Counted from the stretch's first letter, positions 5,969 through 13,125 are shown. The stretch: 36,615 nt of DNA from a virus (IMGVR_UViG_3300025128_000141:1-36615), one strand, 5' to 3'. Notes: generated by a model from the letters alone, not told the origin. Numbers and translations: made by a program.

Positions 5969-6340
5969 ATGAGAAAAAGATACAATGACGAGCAATCGCC
6001 AGCGTTTCAATTTTACGCGAACGATTGGATCAGCGACACAAATAGACTAAACATGTCATTAGACGAGCAAGGTATATACATATTATTGTATTGCCACTGC
6101 TGGCGTGTCTACAAACTTCCACACGACAACAAAGTATTAGCAAAAATTTGCAATACAACTAGCGGTGTTATGAAACGTGCATGGCCCAAGATGGCACATT
6201 TATTTTACGTAGAAGATGGTTACATACATTGTGTGCAAGCAGAAGAAGAACGTGAGCGACAAACACAGAACAGATTGAAGAAACAAAAAGCAGGTAAAAA
6301 AGGCGCAGAAGTAAGGTGGGGTGATGACAGATCAGATTAA
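5969..6340 (+). CDS. DUF1376 (YdaU-like) replication-region protein
   Basis: The 123-residue protein opens with SPAFQFYANDWISDTNRL, then MSLDEQGIYILLYCHCW, the hallmark of DUF1376. That family lies in phage replication modules and often forms the N-terminal part of initiator proteins, probably a winged helix. Here the domain stands alone, and its basic C-terminal tail (KKQKAGKKGAEVRWGDD) stops where family members often continue into a second domain. It is the first gene of the plus replication operon, and its end overlaps the primase gene by 17 bases. Confidence 0.85.
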   Translation: MRKRYNDEQSPAFQFYANDWISDTNRLNMSLDEQGIYILLYCHCWRVYKLPHDNKVLAKICNTTSGVMKRAWPKMAHLFYVEDGYIHCVQAEEERERQTQNRLKKQKAGKKGAEVRWGDDRSD

Positions 6341-7169
6341 ACAATACTCTAGGTTTCTAAATAGTTTCGGCACACATCATAGTTTCCAGACTTTTGGCGA
6401 TAAAGGACTAGACAAAAGATTAATAAAGCAACTGCATGGCACGATTGACGAGCATGTAGACAAGTTGCAGGATCTAAACAAAAAAGGTGCTGGTGTATTT
6501 TTTACAGTAAACCGTACAGATCTGCATGGCAGGACGACAAAGAATATAAAGTCTGTACGTGCAGTGTTTATAGATTTAGACGGTACGCCATTGCCTACAA
6601 GATTTGAGTTACAGCCAAATTTGATTGTCAACACATCTCCAGATAAATATCATTGTTACTGGTTAGTTGATGACATGCCATTGCAAAGTTTTGTACTGTA
6701 TCAAGAGGCGTTAGCATTAAAATTTAACAGCGATCCAGTCGTGAAAGACTTGCCAAGAGTTATGAGGGTAGCTGGTTTTTATCACAACAAACACAAACCA
6801 TATCCTATAAAAATTGTAGAGGAATATAATACAAACAAACCATACCATACAGATGAAATACGTGATAAACTAAAATTAGAACGTCCAAAAAGTAAAATGA
6901 TTATCGGTAGAATGTTACCGAGAACCACAACTTACAAGCGCAACGGTATCATAAACGGAGCGTCAAAAGGCAACAGACACGAAACACTAGTCAGAATGTT
7001 AATCTCTATGAGATTACGTGGCGAAACACTAGAGTATGCAAGGAACGAAGCTATTGCATTTGCAAACGCGTGTGATCCACCAGAGGACATACGTGAAGTC
7101 ATGTTCCAACTAAACGATATATGGAGTAGATATGAAGCTAAGAGAATACCAACTAAAAGCAATGAGTGA
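6324..7169 (+). CDS. RepB/AEP-type DNA primase
   Basis: From ATG 6324 the protein has 281 residues. It matches the RepB-like archaeo-eukaryotic primase fold: motif I is D84-L-D86 (AVFIDLDG), motif II is TSPDKYHCYW with H110, and LPRVMRVAGFYHNK provides the later strand and loop. It should make primers for host polymerase on phage DNA. The C-terminal 100 residues look helical (GASKGNRHETLVRMLISMRL), like a primase C-terminal domain. An in-frame GTG one codon earlier is possible, but ATG 6324 fits the AAGGTGG ribosome site better. It overlaps the helicase gene by 38 bases. Confidence 0.85.
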   Translation: MTDQIKQYSRFLNSFGTHHSFQTFGDKGLDKRLIKQLHGTIDEHVDKLQDLNKKGAGVFFTVNRTDLHGRTTKNIKSVRAVFIDLDGTPLPTRFELQPNLIVNTSPDKYHCYWLVDDMPLQSFVLYQEALALKFNSDPVVKDLPRVMRVAGFYHNKHKPYPIKIVEEYNTNKPYHTDEIRDKLKLERPKSKMIIGRMLPRTTTYKRNGIINGASKGNRHETLVRMLISMRLRGETLEYARNEAIAFANACDPPEDIREVMFQLNDIWSRYEAKRIPTKSNE

Positions 7170-8616
7170 TGTGGCCGATAAAAGCTGGAAGCACAAAAAA
7201 ATATTATTGGTAGCACCGACTGGCAGCGGTAAAACTGTGATAGCTAGTGCGCTGATACAAGTAGCGTTAGAAAAGGGACACAAGTGTTTGTTCGTTGCGC
7301 ATAGACGAGAGTTGATTATGCAGTGCAGTAAAAAGCTACACGACTTCGATGTTAATCATGGCGTAATTATGGCAGGAAAATCAGCAACACCCAGAGCAAG
7401 GACACAAGTTGCCAGCATACAAACATTTACAATACGGAGTAAAAAAGAAGATTTTATAAAACCAGAGGCTACACTTATTATACTTGACGAGGCACACAGA
7501 AGTGCCAGCAAGTCATTTCAAGATCTTATGGATTTGTATCCCAACGCTTTGTTTATAGGTTTGACAGCGACACCATGTCGCAATGACAGTAAAGGACTCG
7601 GATCTATTTACACAGAAATGGTTGAGTGCAGTAACATAAAAGAGCTGACAGAACTTGGTTTTCTTGTGCCTACAAAAATTATTGCGCCAACACTACCAGA
7701 CCTGCAAGGACTACGTATGTTAGCTGGCGATTACGAAAACCGTGGATTAGACAAGAGAGTGAACACTCCTAAGTTAGTAGGAGATCTTGTTACACACTGG
7801 TTACGGCACGCTAAAAATAGAACGACAGTGGTCTTTGCAGTTTCTATAGCGCATAGTAAATACATAGCTAAAATATTTAATGAGAACGGTATACCAGCTG
7901 GGCATATTGATGGAGAGATGGACGAGTTAGAAAGAGAACGCGTCTTGCATGATCTAAAAGTGGGCCATATAAAAGTATTGTCTAACTGCCAAGTGCTTAC
8001 AGAGGGTTGGGATATGCCCATAGTGTCTTGTGTTGTGTTGGCTAGACCGACAAAATCTTATGGTATGTATTTACAAATGGTAGGCAGGAGTTTAAGACCA
8101 GCAGAGGATAAAGACGATACATTAATATTAGATCATGCTGGCTGTGTTTACGAACATGGTTTCCCAGCGGATACGCCAGAATGGGAGCTTACAAAAAGTA
8201 AAATAAAAAGATCTCAAGAGCCACGTAATAGACCGATAGAAAAACAACCTTTCACATGTGTAAAGTGTAACACTGTATATCAGCCAAGCAGGTATAATAG
8301 AGAATGTCCTAACTGTGGCTATGTATTAAATGATATTGATAAAAAAGTTTTAGTAAAACAAGGCAGGCTAGTAGAGGTTGAGAGTATTGAAGTAAAGTTA
8401 GTAAACAAAAAAGACTGGTACGCGCAACTGCTGTACTTTGCAAAACAAAAAGGTTACAAAGACGGTTGGGCAAGTCATACATTTAGGAAAAAGTTTGGTC
8501 ATTTTCCACACTCAAAAAAAGTTTTTCCAAAACCTATCAGCAAAGAAGTTGAAGGTTACATTAAACACTTGTATATAAAAAACGCTAAAGGAGGGAACTA
8601 TGCAGGATACGAATAA
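7132..8616 (+). CDS. SF2 DNA helicase (SSL2/UvsW-like) with C-terminal zinc finger
   Basis: The 494-residue protein has the full superfamily 2 motif set: REYQ (Q motif) near residue 4, Walker A PTGSGKT at 29-35, DEAH at 119-122, LTATP, and QMVGRSLRP near residue 317. A C-x2-C...C-x2-C zinc ribbon (FTCVKCNT and ECPNCG) lies at about 376-396. An extra domain of about 100 residues follows, ending with KDGWASHTFRKKFG. It is likely to open or remodel DNA for primase and host replisome loading, or to drive branch migration. The start has GGAG about 8 bases upstream. It is co-transcribed and overlapping with the primase. Confidence 0.93.
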   Translation: MKLREYQLKAMSDVADKSWKHKKILLVAPTGSGKTVIASALIQVALEKGHKCLFVAHRRELIMQCSKKLHDFDVNHGVIMAGKSATPRARTQVASIQTFTIRSKKEDFIKPEATLIILDEAHRSASKSFQDLMDLYPNALFIGLTATPCRNDSKGLGSIYTEMVECSNIKELTELGFLVPTKIIAPTLPDLQGLRMLAGDYENRGLDKRVNTPKLVGDLVTHWLRHAKNRTTVVFAVSIAHSKYIAKIFNENGIPAGHIDGEMDELERERVLHDLKVGHIKVLSNCQVLTEGWDMPIVSCVVLARPTKSYGMYLQMVGRSLRPAEDKDDTLILDHAGCVYEHGFPADTPEWELTKSKIKRSQEPRNRPIEKQPFTCVKCNTVYQPSRYNRECPNCGYVLNDIDKKVLVKQGRLVEVESIEVKLVNKKDWYAQLLYFAKQKGYKDGWASHTFRKKFGHFPHSKKVFPKPISKEVEGYIKHLYIKNAKGGNYAGYE

Positions 8617-8938
8617 GGAAAAGATCCTACACGGATTACGTGAGATAGGGATTAAACATGCAGAGGCAAAAAAACAACTGACTACGTTGGAACATGGCAG
8701 GCAGATATTGCTGGCAGATCTGATGAAAAAATATCTTTTGCAAGGAGAAAAGACAGTTGCAGGGCAAGATCGTGAGGCTAGGGCAGACGATAAATATAAG
8801 AAACACATTGAAGCACTAGGTATTGCTATAGAAAACGAACTGAAATGGGCGTGGGAAAAAAAGATTGTTGAGATCAATTTTGAAAAATGGAAAACTGAAA
8901 TGATAAACAACACTATTGAAAGAAAAAACTATGGCTAG
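8600..8938 (+). CDS. Small helical protein of the replication operon
   Basis: The 112-residue protein has a strong AAAGGAGGG ribosome site before ATG 8600. It is almost wholly alpha-helical with heptad-like spacing and a conserved-looking segment REARADDKYKKHIEALGIAIE. I recall similar short proteins in phage recombination and replication regions but cannot name a function. It overlaps the helicase end by 17 bases and the HNH gene by 8 bases, so it is surely part of the same translation unit. Confidence 0.78.
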   Translation: MQDTNKEKILHGLREIGIKHAEAKKQLTTLEHGRQILLADLMKKYLLQGEKTVAGQDREARADDKYKKHIEALGIAIENELKWAWEKKIVEINFEKWKTEMINNTIERKNYG

Positions 8939-9308
8939 TAAAACCAAAACAAAGCAAGAGCGTGAGCATTTGCAGGCTGTCGCAGATCTGGGGTGTATTG
9001 CCTGCGCCAAGTTAGGGATCTATGACAGTCCTGCCGAGATACATCATATAAAAGGTCAATTTAGAATGGGACGAAAAGCTAGTCATTTTGAAACTATACC
9101 TTTATGCCCTGCACATCACAGAAACGGTGGCACTTCTTACCATGTAAACCCAAGAGAGTTTACTGAATACTTTGGATCACAAGAAGAGTTACTGGAAGAA
9201 GTGTTAGACTGGTTAAACGTAGACGGTTGTCCGTGTGGCTGCTTGGAGGCAACAAACGACAAAGATATAAATAACGTGTATCTGCGCAATCGTCTGTTTT
9301 TCATATAA
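8931..9308 (+). CDS. Ref-like HNH endonuclease (RecA-dependent nuclease family)
   Basis: From ATG 8931 the protein has 125 residues (a TTG at 8916 would add five). Motifs in order: C-x2-C (LGCIACAK), an AEIHHIKG pair of His, then GRKASHFETIPLCPAHHRNG with a second Cys and the HH metal site, and HVNPREFTEYFG. This is the beta-beta-alpha metal nuclease of P1 Ref and DUF968 proteins, which cut DNA at RecA-bound displacement loops. It fits the recombination set of this phage. It is the last gene before the bidirectional hairpin that ends the operon. Confidence 0.85.
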   Translation: MASKTKTKQEREHLQAVADLGCIACAKLGIYDSPAEIHHIKGQFRMGRKASHFETIPLCPAHHRNGGTSYHVNPREFTEYFGSQEELLEEVLDWLNVDGCPCGCLEATNDKDINNVYLRNRLFFI

Positions 9309-9346
9309 AAAAGGGGGTATAGTTATATCATAAAAACTATTCCCCC
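9307..9346 (-). terminator. Intrinsic terminator of the minus-strand module
   Basis: GGGGGTATAGTT (9313-9324) pairs with AACTATTCCCCC (9335-9346): 12 bases with one T-T mismatch and a 10-base loop. On the minus strand the stem is followed by six T (9312-9307), giving a textbook rho-independent terminator for the operon 9371-12373. In the plus direction it lacks a T-run but begins 5 bases after the HNH stop codon, so it may also slow plus transcription. Confidence 0.8.
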
Positions 9347-9370
9347 CTACTGTATGGCTCTTAAAACGCG

Positions 9371-9505
9371 TTATTTATCTAATAATTTCATCAATTTTTC
9401 AAAAGTTTGATAAATATGCTCTATATCTTCCTCTGTAACTGCTGATATATCATCAAGGCAACAAGCTAAAGATATATCTATTTCATTTATTATTTCTTGC
9501 ATCAT
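9371..9505 (-). CDS. Small acidic protein (44 aa), last gene of the minus module
   Basis: The 44-codon frame starts ATGATG at 9505 behind an AAGGGTGG ribosome site, 11 bases after the previous stop. The protein is acidic and helical (MMQEIINEIDISL and EEDIEHIYQTFEKLMKLLDK) with a Cys pair in the middle. The terminator lies just beyond its stop. No family recognised. Length, ribosome site and position make it a likely real gene. Confidence 0.65.
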   Translation of the reverse strand: MMQEIINEIDISLACCLDDISAVTEEDIEHIYQTFEKLMKLLDK

Positions 9506-9516
9506 TTAGGCCACCC

Positions 9517-9738
9517 TTAATGTTTCCAACACTCTGGTGGCTCATCTGGCAAATGCGACTGCACCATGAGAAACGCCACGCCAGCGTTAGGTGCAAATTC
9601 ATACCGTTGCCAATCAGTAAAACCATCAGAAATCTGCATTGAGATCCAAATACAAAATTCATCATTTGACATTGCTTTTATCATTTGTTTTTTTGTATCT
9701 ATTACGTGTATGTAGTTTTTTTCTTTTTTGCTAACCAT
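9517..9738 (-). CDS. Unknown small protein (73 aa), minus module
   Basis: It starts with an ATG overlapping the end of the upstream gene, with GGAGGG provided by that gene's last codons. Visible features are a basic N-terminus (MVSKKEKNYIHVIDTKKQM) and a C-terminal aromatic and acidic part (SHLPDEPPECWKH). No transmembrane segment and no recognised family. The organisation suggests translational coupling within the minus-strand operon. Confidence 0.72.
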   Translation of the reverse strand: MVSKKEKNYIHVIDTKKQMIKAMSNDEFCIWISMQISDGFTDWQRYEFAPNAGVAFLMVQSHLPDEPPECWKH

Positions 9739-10327
9739 TGTTTTCCCTCCATGTTTTGCAAATTATATCACCGTACCCATTATTTTGATCTTTAACCAGT
9801 GTCCTGCCTAAATCCATCTCAAACAACGTTGTCAAGTCGTCTACAACGGTGTCATCTTTGCCACCGATATGCCATGACGTTATTTGTTGTACTTCCAGTC
9901 CGTCTAGTCCTAAATAACTTACACCGTCCTTCCAGTTGTAAATACTAAAGACGCGACCATCTTGGAATTTGCCATACCAATGAACATCACTTTTATTATC
10001 ATCACTGCCCCACCATCTACGGACGTTGTGTTTTTGCATTACCCATAAAACATTATCGTATGACACTTTAAAAATGCCCTGCAACGAAATACCGTGCGCC
10101 TCACTTCTATTCTCTAATGATTGTATATCGTGTAAGCGACAATAATAATCAGCTTGCTGGTGCGCCTCATACATGTCATTAAATGGTTTTGTATACTTCC
10201 TAATTAAATTTATAAGATCATCAGCTGGGTATTTTTTGTACTGCCTTTTTAATGCCCATATCAAGTGGATTAATTTTTCAGCCTCAAGTTCAAGCTGTTT
10301 TTGATCGTTATCATTTTGCACTAACAT
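9731..10327 (-). CDS. Unknown 198-aa protein, minus module
   Basis: I choose ATG 10327 (MLVQNDNDQKQ) because GGAGGG lies 6 bases ahead. An ATG at 10339 would place the ribosome site inside the gene. The N-terminal half is helical and charged. The C-terminal half has a beta-rich part (NVRRWWGSDDNKSD, then WYGKFQDGRVFSIYNWKDG and YLGLDGLEVQQITSWHIGG) that looks like a compact binding domain. No family recognised. A short region with GTTAA repeats upstream (10344-10359) suggests an extra internal promoter under repressor control. Confidence 0.75.
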   Translation of the reverse strand: MLVQNDNDQKQLELEAEKLIHLIWALKRQYKKYPADDLINLIRKYTKPFNDMYEAHQQADYYCRLHDIQSLENRSEAHGISLQGIFKVSYDNVLWVMQKHNVRRWWGSDDNKSDVHWYGKFQDGRVFSIYNWKDGVSYLGLDGLEVQQITSWHIGGKDDTVVDDLTTLFEMDLGRTLVKDQNNGYGDIICKTWRENNG

Positions 10328-10343
10328 TTTGCCCTCCATAGTT

Positions 10344-10359
10344 GTTAATATTAGTTAAG
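10344..10359 (+). promoter_or_regulatory. Paired GTTAA operator upstream of the 198-aa gene
   Basis: GTTAA occurs at 10344 and 10354, exactly 10 bases apart, in the 52-base gap before the minus gene starting at 10327. On the minus strand a weak promoter is possible (TTGTTA, 16 bases, TATTAA). The same 10-base period occurs at 5951/5961 and 12390/12400. Confidence 0.4.
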
Positions 10360-10379
10360 GTTATTGTAACAAATAATAC

Positions 10380-10793
10380 TCAATTCACAAGCATTTCTTC
10401 AAATAGTTTTAGATCTACTTTTTCATACATGTCTATGCTTGTTATTTTGTAGATCCAGTCGCTTGGCATATCGTCACAAAATCCCATTTGATCGCCTAAC
10501 AGCTCACAAAATATATCTGCCATGTTTATGTCGTTTTTCATCACGTAATTAAATTCAAAATTGTAGATCTCATCAACGAGCGCTTGCTTCTGGTTGTACA
10601 TGTTATTATTTGGCTCATCATCTAACCATTTTTTAAATGCACTGTAGCCGATATGCACTGCAACGTTGCAAGTGCGATCAAAACACTCCACGACAAAACA
10701 ATAAGTACCATTGTTATATGTTGGATAATGATATGGATTTTCATGCACAATCTCATTATCTATAATTGTAAAATTTTCTTTATACATTGTCAT
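10380..10793 (-). CDS. Unknown 137-aa acidic protein, minus module
   Basis: ATG 10793 follows GAGGAGGT by 6 bases. That ribosome site is built from the last codons of the upstream gene, which overlaps by 14 bases. The protein is acidic with many Tyr, Asn and Cys (TYCFVVECFDRTCNVAVHIG; later MADIFCELLGDQMGFCDDMP). No transmembrane segment and no family recognised. The soluble acidic type is common among phage inhibitors, but that is only a general resemblance. Confidence 0.75.
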   Translation of the reverse strand: MTMYKENFTIIDNEIVHENPYHYPTYNNGTYCFVVECFDRTCNVAVHIGYSAFKKWLDDEPNNNMYNQKQALVDEIYNFEFNYVMKNDINMADIFCELLGDQMGFCDDMPSDWIYKITSIDMYEKVDLKLFEEMLVN

Positions 10794-11076
10794 CTTCTAC
10801 CTCCTCAAATACATGTATGCTATCAAATTCCGTGTACTCATATTCATCAGAAAAATCTCCTATTGATATTATCTGACCATCAAGATCTGGCATGCCAATA
10901 TATTCACACCGTTCTTTGTAACTCATTTGCTCAAAATCTAAAGCAGTTTGTAAGTCCATAAACATTGAACCAAAATCTTGGATAATATTTATATCTGACT
11001 CATCAAAAACTACCCCTCTTAAATGTGGGTAGCGTCCGTCAACGTACTTTTCTTTTACTCTATATTTTCTAGCCAT
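10780..11076 (-). CDS. Unknown 98-aa acidic protein, minus module
   Basis: Start chosen at ATG 11076 (MARKYRVKEKYVDGRYPHL) because AGGAG lies 8 bases upstream. A longer frame from 11145 has no ribosome site and would overlap the upstream gene. The first 20 residues are basic and the remainder strongly acidic, ending VFEEVEDDNV. That split of charge resembles DNA-mimic or protein-binding phage factors, but no family is recognised. Confidence 0.73.
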   Translation of the reverse strand: MARKYRVKEKYVDGRYPHLRGVVFDESDINIIQDFGSMFMDLQTALDFEQMSYKERCEYIGMPDLDGQIISIGDFSDEYEYTEFDSIHVFEEVEDDNV

Positions 11077-11086
11077 TTTTTTACTC

Positions 11087-11482
11087 CTATATTTGATAAA
11101 ATTTAGATTTTGTATTTTCTTGATCCCAGTCAAAAAGATTGTCAATTTCTCTACGCCCCTCCTCTAAGCACGCGCCTCCATCAAATAACCATTGGAAATC
11201 GCCGATAGAGTAATCTTTTGTAGGATTGATAATCAAGTAACCATGAGTACCAATAACATATCTGCGATCAGCACACGCGACCTCTATTTTATCCCAGTCA
11301 AAATCGTCATAATTTTGTTGCTCCCATAACAAGTATTTTGGGACGTTAGACGGCTGACGATATATATTAATTGTCCAGCCTTTATATTGCCTTTTCACTA
11401 CACAACGCGCGCCACGATCTAAAAACATACTTTGCTCCACGTCAGTCGGATTACCGTTTATTTGTATACCTGTACTAGTCAT
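11087..11482 (-). CDS. Unknown 131-aa protein, minus module
   Basis: The start at 11482 overlaps the previous stop as TAATG with GGAGG just upstream; a frame start at 11500 would bypass this site. The protein has a likely beta-rich centre (GWTINIYRQPSNVPKYLLWE) and aromatic-rich strands (RYVIGTHGYLIINPT, then YSIGDFQWLFDGG). No motif or family recognised. Confidence 0.73.
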   Translation of the reverse strand: MTSTGIQINGNPTDVEQSMFLDRGARCVVKRQYKGWTINIYRQPSNVPKYLLWEQQNYDDFDWDKIEVACADRRYVIGTHGYLIINPTKDYSIGDFQWLFDGGACLEEGRREIDNLFDWDQENTKSKFYQI

Positions 11483-11694
11483 TAGCGTGCCTCCACCCAA
11501 GTGCCAGCCTTATGTTGCTTGATACAACGCCTAGCCTTTTTCAAATTGGTAAAATAATCTATCACCTCATAGTAAGGCGCGTCCCATTTATGATCGTCCC
11601 AAGTTTCCACAATGCTGTAAGGATACTTTTTATAAAGATCTGGCGTAAGTGGATTACTTACATCATATTTTAATACTACTAACATTCTAGCCAT
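11482..11694 (-). CDS. Unknown 70-aa protein, minus module
   Basis: GGAGG lies 6 bases ahead of ATG 11694. The protein opens with a beta strand (MARMLVVLKYDVS) and has a YYEVIDYFTNLKKARRCIKQ segment, looking like a small alpha/beta domain. Coupled to the next gene by TAATG. No family recognised. A 67-base gap upstream holds nothing clear beyond its ribosome site. Confidence 0.72.
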   Translation of the reverse strand: MARMLVVLKYDVSNPLTPDLYKKYPYSIVETWDDHKWDAPYYEVIDYFTNLKKARRCIKQHKAGTWVEAR

Positions 11695-11761
11695 GTAACA
11701 CCTCCATTCTATTGATTAATGACTATGAATACGCCCCATATAGAGGCGCATTGTATAGGCA

Positions 11762-12247
11762 TTAAGTAGCTTGTATGTCAGATACGGCATATGCCCAAGA
11801 CTGACGATCTTCAGCAGCTGACACCCTGTAATAGTGGTGCCAGTCGCGAGCCAGCATATCGGTTAGGATTGTATATACATCACAATCCTTATTGCGAATA
11901 AGACCAACATTGCCAGCAATGTAATCAGTTTCGCCATAAGTCTGAAACCAGATCCATGAGCTAAAGAAGTTAGCGCCTAGACCGTTCAGCTTACCCATTT
12001 CATTAATGACTAAATCGCCATACTTAGTAGGGACAATCTCAATATTTCCCCCCACTATGGACTGCAATTCGTCAAGTGGAAACTCACCATCTAACTGAAA
12101 TTCTGGATATAAAATCTTGGTAGTGCAAAAATCGTCATACTGATAATAATGCTCATCAGTAACGATACCACTACCATTATTATGGATACCAGTCATTTCA
12201 TAATGATCGTAAGTAAGTTTTAATATATTAGATATTTCCTTATTCAT
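11762..12247 (-). CDS. DUF3846-like protein, minus module
   Basis: The 161-residue protein has a central segment LQSIVGGNIEIVPTKYGD, then LVINEMGKLNGLGANFF and TDYIAGNVGLI. This matches the DUF3846 pattern (VGG-x-I-E, LV-x-NE-x-GKL, N, I-x-G-x-V), a small domain widespread in phages and mobile elements with no known activity. Flanks of about 60 residues on both sides are unrelated to the domain. GGAGG of the upstream small gene serves as ribosome site, and the ATG follows its stop by 3 bases. Confidence 0.78.
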   Translation of the reverse strand: MNKEISNILKLTYDHYEMTGIHNNGSGIVTDEHYYQYDDFCTTKILYPEFQLDGEFPLDELQSIVGGNIEIVPTKYGDLVINEMGKLNGLGANFFSSWIWFQTYGETDYIAGNVGLIRNKDCDVYTILTDMLARDWHHYYRVSAAEDRQSWAYAVSDIQAT

Positions 12248-12250
12248 AAT

Positions 12251-12373
12251 TTACCTCCATGATTGAATTAGATCTAATGTAATAAAGCCAAAGGCAACGA
12301 ACCAAAGTGCAATCATAATGACTGCGCCCCAGAACGCCAGCCTACTAACTAAGTTACTGTATAATTTAAACAT
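12251..12373 (-). CDS. Tiny single-span membrane protein (40 aa), first gene of the minus module
   Basis: ATG 12373 has GGAGG about 7 bases upstream; an in-frame ATG at 12388 would contain that site and is less likely. The protein starts MFKLYSNLVSRLAFWG and continues with a hydrophobic helix at about residues 13-33, then a short polar tail. The stop is 3 bases before the DUF3846-like gene. As the promoter-proximal product of the operon it would be made early and in quantity. Function unknown. Confidence 0.7.
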   Translation of the reverse strand: MFKLYSNLVSRLAFWGAVIMIALWFVAFGFITLDLIQSWR

Positions 12374-12389
12374 AGCTAAAGCCTCCATT

Positions 12390-12455
12390 GTTAACGATAG
12401 TTAATGTTATACCAGCATACAAGTTAACAATCAATTAAAATATATTGAAGTTAAC
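12390..12455. promoter_or_regulatory. Cluster of GTTAAC operator candidates between the minus module and terS
   Basis: GTTAAC occurs at 12390, 12423 and 12450, and GTTAAT at 12400, 10 bases after the first. They surround and overlap the minus-strand promoter. Binding here would control the minus module and possibly block read-through toward terS. Confidence 0.5.
12406..12434 (-). promoter_or_regulatory. Promoter of the minus-strand module
   Basis: On the minus strand TTGATT (12434-12429), a 17-base spacer and TATAAC (12411-12406) lie 33 bases before the first gene start at 12373. GTTAAC at 12423-12428 abuts the -35 inside the spacer. I see no convincing sigma-70 promoter on the plus strand for terS in this gap. 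Confidence 0.6.
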
Positions 12456-12480
12456 ACACTTTAGGTAGTAAGGTAGTTAT

Positions 12481-12879
12481 ATGACTGGTAAAACCTTAAC
12501 TGATAAGCAAAGAGCCTTTGTAGAAAACTTTAGTAAAACTGGCAACGCAACTAAGTCAGCGATCGCGTCAGGGTATAGTCCTGCCACTGCTGAACAGCAA
12601 GGCTATGAGTTAAAGAAGAAGCTTGCCACTGAGATAGATCACGCCACAAAACAGGTACTAGCTTCGTCAGTGCCACTGGCAATAGATAAGCTACAAAGTC
12701 TGATAGTAGATGATAAGGTTAACGCGTCAGTAAAGTTGGGGGCAATCAACTCAATACTTGATAGAACTGGATACCAAACTATACATAAGGTAGAGGACGT
12801 TACTAAGCAAAAGAGTGATGATGAACTACAGCAAGAACTAAACCACCTCCTCCAGAATATCAACACCACTGAACACTGA
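12481..12879 (+). CDS. terS: Terminase small subunit (Terminase_2 family)
   Basis: The 132-residue protein opens LTDKQRAFVENFSKTGNATK, then SAIASGYSPATAEQQGYELKKK, the typical N-terminal helix-turn-helix of Terminase_2 small subunits, which recognise packaging-site DNA and stimulate the large subunit. A helical oligomerisation region follows (KLQSLIVDDKVNASVKLGAINSIL is its core). An AAGG-type ribosome site lies about 10 bases before the ATG. It is the first gene of the late plus operon and is separated from the large subunit by a GC-rich gap and one small nuclease gene. Confidence 0.9.
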   Translation: MTGKTLTDKQRAFVENFSKTGNATKSAIASGYSPATAEQQGYELKKKLATEIDHATKQVLASSVPLAIDKLQSLIVDDKVNASVKLGAINSILDRTGYQTIHKVEDVTKQKSDDELQQELNHLLQNINTTEH

Positions 12880-12892
12880 TCTAAATGAGTGC

Positions 12893-13020
12893 GATAATGG
12901 TCGCGCCCACACACCCACACGCGCCCAGCAAATTGCCTCCCAGTTGCCCCAGCGCGCGTACATATATATAGACCACCCCCCCCTAATATATATTGTCGGC
13001 ACGGTACACCCCCCAAAGTA
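12893..13020. other. GC-rich, C-skewed island; candidate packaging (cos/pac) site
   Basis: Bases 12901-12960 are 68% G+C by my count (41 of 60), twice the genome level, and strongly C-rich on this strand. Then follow two similar blocks of alternating TA with a C-run: TACATATATATAGACC ending in eight C (12966-12973), and TAATATATATTGTCGG ending in six C (13009-13014). The region lies between terS and the nuclease-terL pair, where phage packaging sites are often found. It encodes no convincing protein. Confidence 0.4.
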
Positions 13021-13096
13021 CAGAATCTTCTATAAAGATAATGGATCAATCCGTACAGCGGTGGGCCTTTTTTAACATTAACATTTGTTAACGTGC

Positions 13097-13125
13097 TTGA
13101 CATGGCTATAACGTTAAGTTAATCT
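13097..13125 (+). promoter_or_regulatory. Promoter for the resolvase-like/terL genes
   Basis: TTGACA (13097-13102), 17 bases, then TAATCT (13120-13125). GTTAAG and GTTAAT follow each other at 13113 and 13118, and GTTAAC lies at 13087. An overlapping alternative is TTGTTA (13085-13090), 16 bases, TATAAC (13107-13112). With the first choice transcription would begin at about 13132, the start codon itself. Confidence 0.5.

Noticed and set aside
8512-8913. 133-codon minus-strand frame rich in Phe and Ser
   Set aside because: Antisense to the helicase end and the 112-aa gene; composition reflects A-rich coding on the other strand.
10653-10961. 102-codon plus-strand frame within the minus module
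   Set aside because: Overlaps two minus genes that have strong ribosome sites and coupled ends.
12885-12973. 28-codon plus-strand frame starting MSAIMVAP in the GC-rich island
   Set aside because: Pro/His/Ala-rich chance translation of C-rich DNA, no ribosome site, and the region is better explained as a non-coding site.
13055-13075. T-run after GGTGGGCC as an intrinsic terminator
   Set aside because: No adequate complementary arm upstream; only a 3-bp CCG/CGG stem is possible.
12639-13103. Open frame of 154 codons on the minus strand
   Set aside because: It lies antisense to terS and the GC-rich gap, has Cys/Arg-rich low-quality sequence, no ribosome site and no promoter.
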